The position numbers and the translations under genes are program-made. From positions 1,116,001 to 1,180,000 of the forward strand of contig NC_015709.1 of NCBI RefSeq assembly GCF_000218875.1: a stretch of DNA of 64,000 nucleotides, in the 5' to 3' direction. Shown here in pieces: positions 52,268 to 62,930 of the stretch. Source of the DNA: Zymomonas mobilis subsp. pomaceae ATCC 29192 (GTDB lineage Bacteria > Pseudomonadota > Alphaproteobacteria > Sphingomonadales > Sphingomonadaceae). Positions within the stretch are counted from its first letter, which is position 1. The number at the start of each line of letters is the position of its first letter. The notes beneath the pieces are model-generated. The model saw only the letters and a list, made by a program, of their open reading frames with translations, ran no database searches and was not told the origin of the DNA.

Positions 52268-53281
52268 CTAGAGGCTCTTACCCATCTGAGCAGCGGTATC
52301 AACCATACGATTGGAGAAACCCCATTCGTTATCGTACCATGCAACAACGCGAGCCAGCTTGCCTTCCAGAACGGCCGTTTCACGGCTGTCAACGGTGGAG
52401 CTATGCGGATCGGTGTAGAAGTCACGGGAAACGAGCGGTTCGTCGGTGTAACCGAGAACGCCGGTCAGATCATCCTTGTCAGCAGCAGCTTTGAGGATGC
52501 TATTGATTTCTTCAGCGGTCGTGTCACGCTTCGGAACAAAGGTAAAGTCAACAAGGCTGACATCCGGAGTCGGGACGCGGATGGAGATACCATCGAGCTT
52601 ACCTTTAAGTTCCGGGATCACGAGAGCAACAGCGCGAGCAGCACCGGTGCTGGTTGGGATCATGGAAGCGCTGGCCGTACGAGCACGACGAAGATCAGAG
52701 TGAATCTGATCCAAGATGCGCTGATCGTTGGTGAAGCTGTGGATGGTGGTCATCAGACCGCGTTCGATACCGATCTTCTGCTGAAGAACGTGAAGAACCG
52801 GAGCCAAGCAGTTGGTCGTGCAAGATGCGTTGGAAACGATCTTGTCGTCTGCCGTCAGGTCTTTGTGGTTCACACCGAAAACAACGGTGCGATCAACATT
52901 ACCTTTAGCCGGTGCTGAAATCAGAACCTTCTTGGCACCTGCGGTCAGATGAGCAGAAGCTTTGTCGGTGTTGGTGAAGATACCCGTGCATTCCATCACG
53001 ATATCAACGCCAAGCTTTTTGTGCGGCAGATTGGCAGGATCACGTTCTGCGGTGACAACGATTTTCTTGCCATCGATGACCATGTCGTTACCTTCGGTGG
53101 TAACGGTGCCAGGATAGGTGCCATGTGCACTATCACGCTTGAACAGGAAAGCATTGGATTCAACGCTACCAAGATCGTTGATAGTAACCAGTTCAAGTCC
53201 AGAATCCGGACGCGACAGAATTGCACGCGCAGCCAGACGGCCGATACGGCCGAAGCCATTAATCGCAACTTTAACCGCCAT
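52268..53281 (-). CDS. gap: Glyceraldehyde-3-phosphate dehydrogenase
   Basis: A 337-residue NAD-dependent GAPDH, central to glycolytic flux. The Rossmann start MAVKVAINGFGRIGRLAAR, the catalytic Cys in SNASCTTNCLAP, and the C-terminal WYDNEWGFSNRM are diagnostic. AGGAGA precedes ATG 53281. Codon use is strongly biased, GC-rich at third positions, as expected of a very highly expressed gene. It lies 46 bases after tkt and 252 before pgk. Confidence 0.98.
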   Translation of the reverse strand: MAVKVAINGFGRIGRLAARAILSRPDSGLELVTINDLGSVESNAFLFKRDSAHGTYPGTVTTEGNDMVIDGKKIVVTAERDPANLPHKKLGVDIVMECTGIFTNTDKASAHLTAGAKKVLISAPAKGNVDRTVVFGVNHKDLTADDKIVSNASCTTNCLAPVLHVLQQKIGIERGLMTTIHSFTNDQRILDQIHSDLRRARTASASMIPTSTGAARAVALVIPELKGKLDGISIRVPTPDVSLVDFTFVPKRDTTAEEINSILKAAADKDDLTGVLGYTDEPLVSRDFYTDPHSSTVDSRETAVLEGKLARVVAWYDNEWGFSNRMVDTAAQMGKSL

Positions 53282-53327
53282 GTTTATTCTCCTACTTACA
53301 AGTAGCTATCATTCTGTAGCTATTATC

Positions 53328-55319
53328 TTAACGTGCCGACTTACCGGCGATCGCGGCCAGCACCTTGTTCGTGATGCCGACTGCGGTCAAGCCGAAATGA
53401 GCATATAAATCATTCGCCGGGGCCGATGCACCAAAAACATCAATACCATAACGAAGACCATTTATGCCAGTATACCGTTCCCAACCAATTGTCGTCCCTG
53501 CTTCGATAGAAACGCGTAAAATTGTCGATTGAGGCTGATCGGGCAAGACGTCATTACGATAAGATTCAGGCTGTAAATCGAACAAAGTCCAACTAGGCAT
53601 AGAAACGACATCTGCCCCAAATCCGGCGGTTTCTAGGAGGCTGGCGACCTCTACAGCCAAAGAAACTTCAGAGCCGGTAGCCATTAGAATGACGCGTCTT
53701 TTAGCAACAGCCGACCGCAACCGATACGCCCCCCGAGCCGAGGCATTTTCATCGGCTGATTCGCGTAGTAACGGCAAATTTTGACGGGATAAAACAATGA
53801 CAGAGGGGCCCACAGTATTTTTTAGAGCCAGCTCCCAACATTCTGCAGTTTCAATCGAATCAGCGGGACGAAAAACCGTTAAGTTAGGAATCAGTCGCAA
53901 AGACATGATCTGTTCAACCGGCTGATGAGTCGGTCCATCTTCCCCAACCCCGATCGAATCATGCGTCATAACATAGATGACACGGGTCTGTTGCAAGGCA
54001 GACAAACGAATCGCAGGACGACTGTAATCTGAAAAAGCAAGGAAAGTGCCGCCATAGGGAATAACCCCTCCATGAAGGGCCATACCATTCATAGCACAAG
54101 ACATGCCAAATTCACGAATGCCATAATGGATATAACGGCCGCTGTAATCAGCGGCAGAAAGCGTCGTCATTCCTTTAGGTTTGGTATTATTGGACGGCGT
54201 TAAGTCAGCAGATCCCCCTACTAATTCCCCAACCTGCCGAATCAGAATACCCAGCGTCAGTTCAGAAGCCTTGCGGGTAGCCATGGGGAGAGCCGAAGCG
54301 ATCGTACTGTTTTTATAATCGGTTAAATCAAAAGCTTCAGGCAGATTCCCGCTCATAATACGGGTAAATTCTTCTTTATCCTTGTGCTCGTCCAAACGCG
54401 CTTGCCAATTGTTATATTCGTCTTCGTGGCGTGTACCCAGTTCTCTCCATTTTTTCAGGATATGATGCGGTATCGTAAAATCTGGGCTAGTCCATTCCAA
54501 CGCTTCACGCGTCAGAAGAATTTCTTCTTCCCCTAGAGGGGTCCCGTGCGCTGCGGGCGTGCCTTGTTTTCCGGGAGAACCATAACCAATGGTAGTACGG
54601 CAAGCGATCAAAGACGGTCGCGGATCAGCAATAGCTTCATCCATCGCTTTAATGATGGATTCCGTATTGTGACCATCACAGGCGACGACATGCCAACCAC
54701 AAGCACGATGACGAGCCATAACGTCTTCTTTACGAGAAATAGCGACATCACCATCAATAGTGATACCGTTATCATCCCAAAGAACATTAAGGTTTCCTAA
54801 GTTAAGACGCGCCGCAATCCCAACGACTTCGTGGTTGATGCCTTCCATAAGACAGCCATCACCTGCGATGGTCCAAACACGGTGATTGACGAGATCATCA
54901 CCGAAACGAGCATTTAAATGACGTTCAGCCAAAGCCATGCCGGCTGCCATACCGATACCCTGCCCCAAAGGGCCGGTCGTGGTCTCGACACCTGCCAATA
55001 GCGTATTTTCAGGATGTCCCGCACAACGGCTACCCCATTGTCTGAATTGGCGAATATCATCCAGAGTTGGCTCACTATATCCCGTCAGATACAACAAAGC
55101 GTAAAGTAACATCGAACCATGGCCGCCGGACAGAATGAAACGATCCCGATCCGGCCATGTTGGATCTTGGGGATTATGCTTCAAATAACGACCAAACAGG
55201 ATAGTCGCGACATCCGCCATGCCCATAGGCAACCCTGGATGACCGCTGTTGGCGGCTTGAATAGCATCCATCGACAGGGCGCGAATAGCATTAGCAAGGT
55301 GTCGATACGGAACAGACAT
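53328..55319 (-). CDS. tkt: Transketolase
   Basis: A 663-residue thiamine-diphosphate enzyme of the non-oxidative pentose phosphate pathway. The N-terminal domain has HPGLPMGMAD, GPLGQGIGMAAGMA and the ThDP motif GDGCLMEGINHE...NDN-type (DDNGITIDG); the middle domain has DSIGVGEDGPTHQPVEQ. With glycolytic intermediates it makes ribose and erythrose phosphates (the latter a substrate of the DAHP synthase in this window). It is upstream of gap on the same strand, so tkt-gap-pgk may share transcripts. Confidence 0.97.
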   Translation of the reverse strand: MSVPYRHLANAIRALSMDAIQAANSGHPGLPMGMADVATILFGRYLKHNPQDPTWPDRDRFILSGGHGSMLLYALLYLTGYSEPTLDDIRQFRQWGSRCAGHPENTLLAGVETTTGPLGQGIGMAAGMALAERHLNARFGDDLVNHRVWTIAGDGCLMEGINHEVVGIAARLNLGNLNVLWDDNGITIDGDVAISRKEDVMARHRACGWHVVACDGHNTESIIKAMDEAIADPRPSLIACRTTIGYGSPGKQGTPAAHGTPLGEEEILLTREALEWTSPDFTIPHHILKKWRELGTRHEDEYNNWQARLDEHKDKEEFTRIMSGNLPEAFDLTDYKNSTIASALPMATRKASELTLGILIRQVGELVGGSADLTPSNNTKPKGMTTLSAADYSGRYIHYGIREFGMSCAMNGMALHGGVIPYGGTFLAFSDYSRPAIRLSALQQTRVIYVMTHDSIGVGEDGPTHQPVEQIMSLRLIPNLTVFRPADSIETAECWELALKNTVGPSVIVLSRQNLPLLRESADENASARGAYRLRSAVAKRRVILMATGSEVSLAVEVASLLETAGFGADVVSMPSWTLFDLQPESYRNDVLPDQPQSTILRVSIEAGTTIGWERYTGINGLRYGIDVFGASAPANDLYAHFGLTAVGITNKVLAAIAGKSAR

Positions 55320-55545
55320 GCGATGATACCTAAAATTGAAAGGAAAACGCTGGTAATTTCTGGCAAAATCCGAGAAAAAACCGAAAAGACGGGGCTTTAT
55401 TAGTCTTGTGGCCTAAGAAAGGTCAACACATTGGACAAAAAGTCACAATATAAACACATTGTGCCATCGGCGACATAACTGAAAAATCCTATAAAAAGTC
55501 TAAAAGGCCATGTTGAGGCGGGGGGCGTCGTGCTATGGGCAAAAT

Positions 55546-55938
55546 ATGGTCAAAGATCGTCTTTTATATGCCCTCGACCGCCTGACACAGGCACTCGCCC
55601 GACTGGAAGAAGCCGACAGCCGACGGGCAGCCAATCAGGATATTGCTGTACGCTACCAACGGTTACGCGAGGCAACAGAACAAGCTCTCAACAGGATTGA
55701 TAACCTGATCACTGGGAATCCTTCCGATCAGAAAGATATTACCGATTCTTTACCAACAGAAGAAGAGCAGAAAATTATTCGGGACTCTTTTATCAAAGGG
55801 AAGACCCCTCTATCCTCAGTGGACGAACAATCATCAACGCATACTTTCCCTTCTACACCGAGCGAGGTTGATTCTCAAAAAACCTCGCCAATCAGAAAGA
55901 ATCCGAAAACAGTAAGGAAGAGCACCCCCAAGTCTTAA
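55546..55938 (+). CDS. Small coiled-coil protein upstream of zapA (unknown function)
   Basis: A 130-residue protein with a helical N-terminal half (MVKDRLLYALDRLTQALARL, heptad-like to about residue 60) and a Ser/Thr/Pro/Lys-rich disordered end finishing KSTPKS. I chose ATG 55546; ATG 55510 would add twelve residues but has no better ribosome site. It is 87 bases upstream of zapA, so an accessory role in Z-ring assembly is possible from position and coiled-coil form, but not shown. Confidence 0.7.
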   Translation: MVKDRLLYALDRLTQALARLEEADSRRAANQDIAVRYQRLREATEQALNRIDNLITGNPSDQKDITDSLPTEEEQKIIRDSFIKGKTPLSSVDEQSSTHTFPSTPSEVDSQKTSPIRKNPKTVRKSTPKS

Positions 55939-56025
55939 CATATTAAAAATCATGAAGGGCAATCTATTTCTAAGCGTCAAAAAGATTGCTCTAAAAAGTC
56001 GGACAGTTAAACACAGGGATAAAAT

Positions 56026-56427
56026 ATGGCGCAAGTAGATGTAATGATAGGTGGGCGTAGCCATCAACTAGCTTGTCGTGACGGTGATGAATCCCGCTTA
56101 CGCTTTCTGGCCAATATAGTGGATGGGGAAGTCGCTAAAATCAGTGAACAACTGAATGTAGCGGGTGACACACGTCGGATTTTACTTGCAGCCTTATTGT
56201 TAGCCGACAAAAATGAAGATATTAAAAGCATGTTTGAGAAGCTTCAGGCTAAAAATGAACAGTTAGAGCAACAGTTACAGAATCAAAAACAAGCCTTGGA
56301 TCACAGCGAAAAAGCACGGATAACGCAAAAAGAAGAACGTAACCAAATTGCTGTACAAATAGAAGAATATGTAGAAAGAATAGAAAATATCGTAAATCGG
56401 CTTGATGAAGAAGCGCACGCTTCCTAA
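56026..56427 (+). CDS. zapA: Cell division protein ZapA
   Basis: A 133-residue FtsZ-associated protein that bundles FtsZ filaments. The N-terminal fold reads MAQVDVMIGGRSHQLACRDG followed by LRFLANIVDGEVAKI, and the C-terminal half is a long coiled coil (about residues 65-128) that gives the tetramer. The 6S RNA gene begins seven bases after the stop, the same zapA-ssrS order as in many proteobacteria. Confidence 0.93.
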   Translation: MAQVDVMIGGRSHQLACRDGDESRLRFLANIVDGEVAKISEQLNVAGDTRRILLAALLLADKNEDIKSMFEKLQAKNEQLEQQLQNQKQALDHSEKARITQKEERNQIAVQIEEYVERIENIVNRLDEEAHAS

Positions 56428-56433
56428 ATAGAG

Positions 56434-56600
56434 AGTGGCGGTTCTGCGCGGTGCGCGCTCAAGCAATTATCCCTGAGGCTATAAATACATCCAAGGGAGC
56501 TGTCCCTGTTCGAATCTTGGTTCGATGCATACGGCGCCCACCTGACGTTTGGGCGTCAGTGGATATTCAAGCAAACGGCCTGGCAGCGGTTCCGCCACAT
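56434..56600 (+). ncRNA. ssrS: 6S RNA
   Basis: Directly after zapA lies a sequence whose ends close as a long stem: GTGGCGG (56435-56441) with CCGCCAC (56592-56598), with more pairing inside (TTCTGC with GGCAGCGG). An internal hairpin CTGACG/CGTCAG (56542-56558 region) and the open central bubble fit 6S RNA, which binds sigma-70 RNA polymerase. The zapA-ssrS synteny supports it. Exact ends are approximate. The 5-formyl-THF cyclo-ligase gene that usually follows is not here. Confidence 0.85.
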
Positions 56601-56915
56601 TTCTTTATTTTTAAGATTGTTACGCCATTTTCCTATGATTTTTTCAAAAAAAATAAAATAATTTCATTGTAGTATAATTTTCATTATAAAAAATAAGACG
56701 GGTTTAACAGTTATAATAGCATCCTCGTCGTTTCGGTACCCTGTGATTACTGTTACAAGATATAAATCGCTTGCTTTGGACAAGCTCTGTAAGAAAAGAC
56801 TGGTAAAGTCTGTGTACTAATGGATGATTAAAGTTAGCTAAAATAATACGTCGAAACAACATAACAGCCTAATTTCTAGGGCCTGTTAGATCTTAAATTT
56901 TTTTACATAAAAGGG

Positions 56916-57341
56916 ATGGAAGACGGAATCGTTACCGGTATTTTTACGGATGAGACATGGTCGATCTGGGAACCTCTAATTGAGGCAGTTCGCCCGAAGG
57001 GTAAGACACCACCCCATGATCTGCGTCGCACGATATCGGCGATATTCTGGCGACATGAGAATGGTGCGAAATGGCGGAGCATTCCCGCTGAATTGGGTCC
57101 GTGGTGGCGGGCAGCGCAGCTTTTCATCCGCTGGGCGAAACTTGGCGTATGGGACCGCCTGTTGAAACGGGTTCAGGAACAACAGGGAGTGGCACTCGGA
57201 ATGACTTTTCTGGATGGTACGAACATCAGGGCTCACCATAAGGCGGCAGGAGCCCAAAAAAAGGGGATTCTTTCGAAGAGCGAGACCATCGTGAAGCACT
57301 TGGCCGCTCTCGCGGGGGCTATGGCACGAAAGTCTGTGTAA
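56916..57341 (+). CDS. IS5-family transposase, frame A (N-terminal)
   Basis: A 141-residue frame with the IS5 N-terminal domain (FTDETWSIWEPLIEAVRPKGK, RRTISAIFWRHENGAKWRSIP) and the first catalytic Asp in MTFLDGTNIRAHHKAAGA. Past codon 116 the frame leaves the conserved transposase sequence, because the real protein continues in the -1 frame. The heptamer A-AAA-AAG (57257-57263) sits exactly where the shift is needed. Without shifting the frame ends in a short unrelated tail (ARKSV). Confidence 0.9.
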   Translation: MEDGIVTGIFTDETWSIWEPLIEAVRPKGKTPPHDLRRTISAIFWRHENGAKWRSIPAELGPWWRAAQLFIRWAKLGVWDRLLKRVQEQQGVALGMTFLDGTNIRAHHKAAGAQKKGILSKSETIVKHLAALAGAMARKSV

Positions 57342-57712
57342 TTGCTGATGGACACGGAAAAGGAATTGATTTCGCTCTTGCGTCTGGACAGGCTCATGAA
57401 CTGCCAATGGCGCCAGTCATGCTTGAACATCTCCCCTCTGTTCCCATGTGGGTCGTAGCTGACAAAGGCTATGCTTCGGATGCTTTCCGTGAACGGATCT
57501 GGGACATCGGGGCTCGACCAGCCATTCCTGCAAAACGACGTGATGCGTCGGTCGCCTGCCCTAAATGGGCTTATCGTTGCCGGCATCTTGTTGAAAACCT
57601 CTGGGCTCGCCTCAAAGAGTGGCGCGCTGTCGCTACCAGATATGAAAAAACAGCAACCTGCTTCCTCGCGGTTATCCACATCGCTGCCGCTGCAGACTGG
57701 ATCAAGATCTAA
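57260..57712 (+). CDS. IS5-family transposase, frame B (C-terminal, made by -1 frameshift)
   Basis: From the slippery site the -1 frame runs GDSFEERDHREALGRSRGGYGTK, VCVIADGHGKGIDFALASGQ and into the DDE core: second Asp in VVADKGYASDAF, catalytic Glu in LWARLKEWRAVATRYEK. The fused product would be about 265 residues with all three catalytic acids intact, so the element may be active. The stop is inside the right inverted repeat. Confidence 0.88.
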   Translation, partial: KGDSFEERDHREALGRSRGGYGTKVCVIADGHGKGIDFALASGQAHELPMAPVMLEHLPSVPMWVVADKGYASDAFRERIWDIGARPAIPAKRRDASVACPKWAYRCRHLVENLWARLKEWRAVATRYEKTATCFLAVIHIAAAADWIKI

Positions 57713-57722
57713 CAGAACCTAG

Positions 57723-58189
57723 AGCTTTTATACCTCATTTTGTTTCATCCAAATGATGGTTCTTATAAAAAAGCTCTTTTGCAGACCGTTATAGAATAAA
57801 GCGCTAATATCTTTCCGGTATTTTTGGTAACATTAAAAATAAAACTATAGAGCCATATATTTTTTAAAAAGATATTTTACTTACTTATTTTAAGTAATTA
57901 AAAATATTAGCAAATACATGCATTAAATTAATAATATAAATATATATAACTTACTCTAAATTTCAATTAATCTATAGGTTTATTATTTTATTTACAGCAT
58001 CCAGTACATCTATTTTCAATATTGTTGGCGACATAAAATAAACCATACTTCCTAATCTTAAAAGACAGGATTTTCCGGTTAGAATTAATGATTTATAAAA
58101 ATAGAAAAACATATTTATAATAAAGTAAAAAACAGCCAAAATTTTATTCAAAAGCTATATTTATCAAATAATATTCAACATCTTTTTTT
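57723..58189. other. AT-rich gap between the IS and thiC
   Basis: About 470 bases of very AT-rich DNA with no convincing gene, repeat or RNA motif that I can support. Confidence 0.6.
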
Positions 58190-58239
58190 ATAAAAAAAGG
58201 CTTTCCTACCCTACTAAATCATAGGATAGAAAAGCCTTT
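58190..58239 (-). terminator. Long terminator hairpin after thiC
   Basis: The arms 58222-58239 and 58196-58213 form an 18-bp stem with two G-T pairs around an eight-base loop; read on the minus strand it is followed by TTTTTATA. It is 28 bases after the thiC stop. Confidence 0.93.
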
Positions 58240-58267
58240 AATTTTAAAAATTTTTGATTAAATAAAT

Positions 58268-60103
<1,836 letters not shown>

Positions 60104-60169
60104 TTAGAAGCCAGCCATCGGGCCGACAAAAAAGGCTTTCGGCCGACGGTAGAAGCAAGGTCTGATACC

Positions 60170-60266
60170 TTCCCTCCCTACGCCGGTTTCAGAGCCGGAT
60201 CAGGTTCGACGGGTTATGGCAACTCAGCCAATTCTCAGCCCTATTATATAGAGCCCCCCGGGGATG
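60170..60266 (-). promoter_or_regulatory. TPP riboswitch (THI element)
   Basis: The minus strand carries the conserved parts of the thiamine riboswitch in order: GGGGGGCTC, GGGCTGAGA, AACCCGTCGAACCTGATC, CCGG ... CCGGCGTAGGGA. It lies 80-175 bases before thiC. Downstream (60120-60160) GGCCGAAAGCC followed by six T residues may be part of the expression platform, though the stem is short. Confidence 0.95.
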
Positions 60267-60491
60267 TGCTTTATTATTAAGCGCAAAAGACAATGATAGC
60301 AAGCTAATCAACCGTAAAGAGACCGTCTAGTTTCTCTATTTCTTATGAAGGGCAAAAAAAGTTCGTAGCCACTTTTTAGGATGTATTAAAAATATCACAG
60401 TAAAGCGGGATGCGTGGCCGTCATAAAAACGACATCCCGTTGAAACCTCCATGAAAAATTACGGCTCTACTTGGAAGCGGTACTAAAATTA

Positions 60492-62906
60492 ATGGGGGTT
60501 AAATCTGTGCATAAGTTAGCTTTTTCATGCTCTATATTGGCTCTATCAGCCCTGCTCCCTTGTATTGCTTTAGCAGAAACCCCTCTTGTCAATAATGATC
60601 CCGAAAAAACTAATATCCCTGATAAAAATACGACGGAAGCGGATAAAACATCTCAAACTGAAGATAAAACGGAGGCTAAAGATAAAGGCGAACTCGTTGT
60701 AACAGCACGCCAAACCCATTCACAGCAAAGCGTCAGCCATGTTGAAATACAACGCCTTTTACCCGGTATGAGTCCGATCAAAGCCTTGGCAATTCTTCCC
60801 GGTGTTGTGTTTAATAATGCGGATCCATGGGGAAATAATGAACAGAATTCCTCCTTATACATTCATGGTTTTAATAAAAATCAATTGGGCTATACCATGG
60901 ATGGGGTGCCCTTAGGCGATCAGGATTACGGTAATTATAATGGTCTTTCGCCCCAGCGCGCGATGATCAGTGAAAACACAAGAAGTGCTTCGCTTTCATC
61001 AGGGGCTGGCGCTTTGGGGACGGCATCTACCAGTAATCTGGGCGGTACGCTCGAATTTTTAAGCAGTGATCCCCTTTCTCGGGCAGGCGGTCAGCTCAGC
61101 CAAACCTTTGGTAGCTATTCAACGTTTCGTACTTTTGCCCGTATAGATACGGGCGAGTTTGGCGAGGGGAATAAAGCCTATGTTTCATGGGCTAGACAAG
61201 ATGCCCGTGCATGGGATTTCAAAGGCCAGCAAGGGGGTAATCAGGTCAATGCCAAATTCATTCACGAAGATGATAGCAATAAACTAACGCTCTATTTTGA
61301 TTGGTCTCAAAAAATCGAACCCAATGAAGACGGGGTCGTAATGCCCAGTTCGATTTATGTTAGACCTTCCATGTATCCAGATTTTAATTATGCCAAAAAT
61401 TATCTCTCGGCTAACGGCGCGACGCCGACAGCAGCAGGCCTTAATTACCGGAATTATTATTCGGATGCCCAAAGAGAAGATTTTCTGGGATATTTAAAAT
61501 TTACGCATGATTTCAGTGATAAAATTTCGTGGGATAACCAGTTTTACTATCATCATAACTCAGGGGTGGGTGTCGTCGCAGGCCCTATTCAGGCAGCGGG
61601 CCTTCCATCCTTATTTGAAGCCTATTTTCCGGGACAGGATTTAAAATCCGTTTTTGGTAACTCTGGCTATGCCACCAGAACAACCGAATATCTTGATAAT
61701 CGGGGCGGTCTAATATCGACATTACATTATAAGACAGGCAACCACTCAATCGAAGTCGGGGGATGGTATGAACGCAATAACAATACTCAAGCCCGTAATT
61801 GGTATGCGCTTGATGTTAATTCTCCTTCAACACCTTATCAACGACCAGAAGACCCGCTTATCCGCCAATATAAAAATGCTTTCTACACGAATAGTTTCGT
61901 AACCCATGTTCAAGATTCATGGAAAATAACGCCTAATTTCACCTTTCAGGCGGGCTTTAAATCAGAATTAGTCTATACAAATGGCAAATTACCGATTGCC
62001 GCTTTACCCGGTTCGCTTTCTCCCAAAAATGCCATTACCGTTCCGGGTGGTAAAATTTCAGCTGTAAAACCTTTTCTGCCGGCATTCGGCGCATTGTGGA
62101 ACGTTACCCCGCATGAAGAGATTTTTGCTAATATTCAAGAAAATATGCGCAGCTTTGAAGCAGCTGGTTATGGAAATGCAACGCCTTGGGGGGTGACCAG
62201 TCAGGAAGCTTTTGAAGATTTTAAAAAGCATGGAAAACCGGAAACATCATGGACGTATGAAACGGGTATCCGCACCAAACGAAATATTCACTTTGGGCCA
62301 ATGACAGGTTTTAGCGGTCAGTTGGGCTATTATCATGTGCATTTTTCAAATCGACTACTGGCCGTTTCTACAACGCAGACAAACTCTTCCATTGTTGGCA
62401 GCGCAACCATCCTGACGAATGTCGGATCGGTGACAACCGATGGCATGGATTTATCCTTCACGATGAAATTTGGCCCCCATTTCTCGCTTTATAATGCCCT
62501 TTCCTATAACCACTCGGTCTATAACGACAATTACAATAACGGTACTACCGAAGTCATGACGGCTGGGGAAAAGGTGACCGGTGTCCCTGACTGGGCAGAA
62601 AAATTCGTCGGTAGTTTTGATTGGGGCAATTTTTCAGCCCAATTTATCGGTGACGTTATCGGTAGGCGCTATGCGACTTATACCAATGATCTGTCTGTTG
62701 GCTCTTATATGCTGTTTAGCCTTAATGCAGGCTATACTTTTCATAATATCCCGCACGTCCGTGATTTACGGATACAAGGCAACATTACCAATCTGACCAA
62801 TACAAAAGGTTGGTCAACGATTAATAGTAACCAAGCTTCCAGTCAGTTTACAGCCTATCCGATTGCACCTCGTATGTTCTTTCTTACCCTTCAGGCTGGT
62901 TTCTAA
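60492..62906 (+). CDS. TonB-dependent outer-membrane receptor, coupled to a glycerophosphodiesterase
   Basis: About 804 residues: signal peptide ending IALAET, a charged linker, plug domain (QSVSHVEIQRLLPGMSPIKAL, GYTMDGVPLGDQDYG, LGGTLEFLSSDP) and a beta barrel ending with the aromatic FFLTLQAGF. I chose ATG 60492; GTG 60507 after GGGGG is a good alternative, and TTG 60471 is less likely. The gene downstream, 24 bases away, encodes a phosphodiesterase, so the transported substrate may be a phosphodiester or phospholipid head group. The plug lacks the siderophore-type sequence of the other receptor. Confidence 0.88.
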   Translation: MGVKSVHKLAFSCSILALSALLPCIALAETPLVNNDPEKTNIPDKNTTEADKTSQTEDKTEAKDKGELVVTARQTHSQQSVSHVEIQRLLPGMSPIKALAILPGVVFNNADPWGNNEQNSSLYIHGFNKNQLGYTMDGVPLGDQDYGNYNGLSPQRAMISENTRSASLSSGAGALGTASTSNLGGTLEFLSSDPLSRAGGQLSQTFGSYSTFRTFARIDTGEFGEGNKAYVSWARQDARAWDFKGQQGGNQVNAKFIHEDDSNKLTLYFDWSQKIEPNEDGVVMPSSIYVRPSMYPDFNYAKNYLSANGATPTAAGLNYRNYYSDAQREDFLGYLKFTHDFSDKISWDNQFYYHHNSGVGVVAGPIQAAGLPSLFEAYFPGQDLKSVFGNSGYATRTTEYLDNRGGLISTLHYKTGNHSIEVGGWYERNNNTQARNWYALDVNSPSTPYQRPEDPLIRQYKNAFYTNSFVTHVQDSWKITPNFTFQAGFKSELVYTNGKLPIAALPGSLSPKNAITVPGGKISAVKPFLPAFGALWNVTPHEEIFANIQENMRSFEAAGYGNATPWGVTSQEAFEDFKKHGKPETSWTYETGIRTKRNIHFGPMTGFSGQLGYYHVHFSNRLLAVSTTQTNSSIVGSATILTNVGSVTTDGMDLSFTMKFGPHFSLYNALSYNHSVYNDNYNNGTTEVMTAGEKVTGVPDWAEKFVGSFDWGNFSAQFIGDVIGRRYATYTNDLSVGSYMLFSLNAGYTFHNIPHVRDLRIQGNITNLTNTKGWSTINSNQASSQFTAYPIAPRMFFLTLQAGF

Positions 62907-62930
62907 GGTAATTTTTTAAGGTCTTTTATA

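Larger units (their letters stand above)
56880..57718 (+). mobile_element. IS5-family insertion sequence (IS427/IS1031-like), 839 bp
   Basis: Terminal inverted repeats of 15 bases: GGCCTGTTAGATCTT (56880-56894) and, inverted, GTTCTGTTAGATCTT (57704-57718), two mismatches. Both ends are flanked by CTAG (56876-56879 and 57719-57722), a target duplication of the sort made by this group. Inside are two overlapping transposase frames joined by a slippery site. The 276-base stretch between 6S RNA and the element (56604-56879) shows no gene. Confidence 0.9.

Noticed and set aside
56451-56672. Small plus-strand frame of 73 codons after zapA
   Set aside because: It overlaps the 6S RNA almost completely; the RNA structure explains the sequence better.
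60451-60486. Eleven-codon leader peptide before the second TonB receptor
   Set aside because: An ATG with a short frame is present, but there is no ribosome site or run of regulatory codons to support it.
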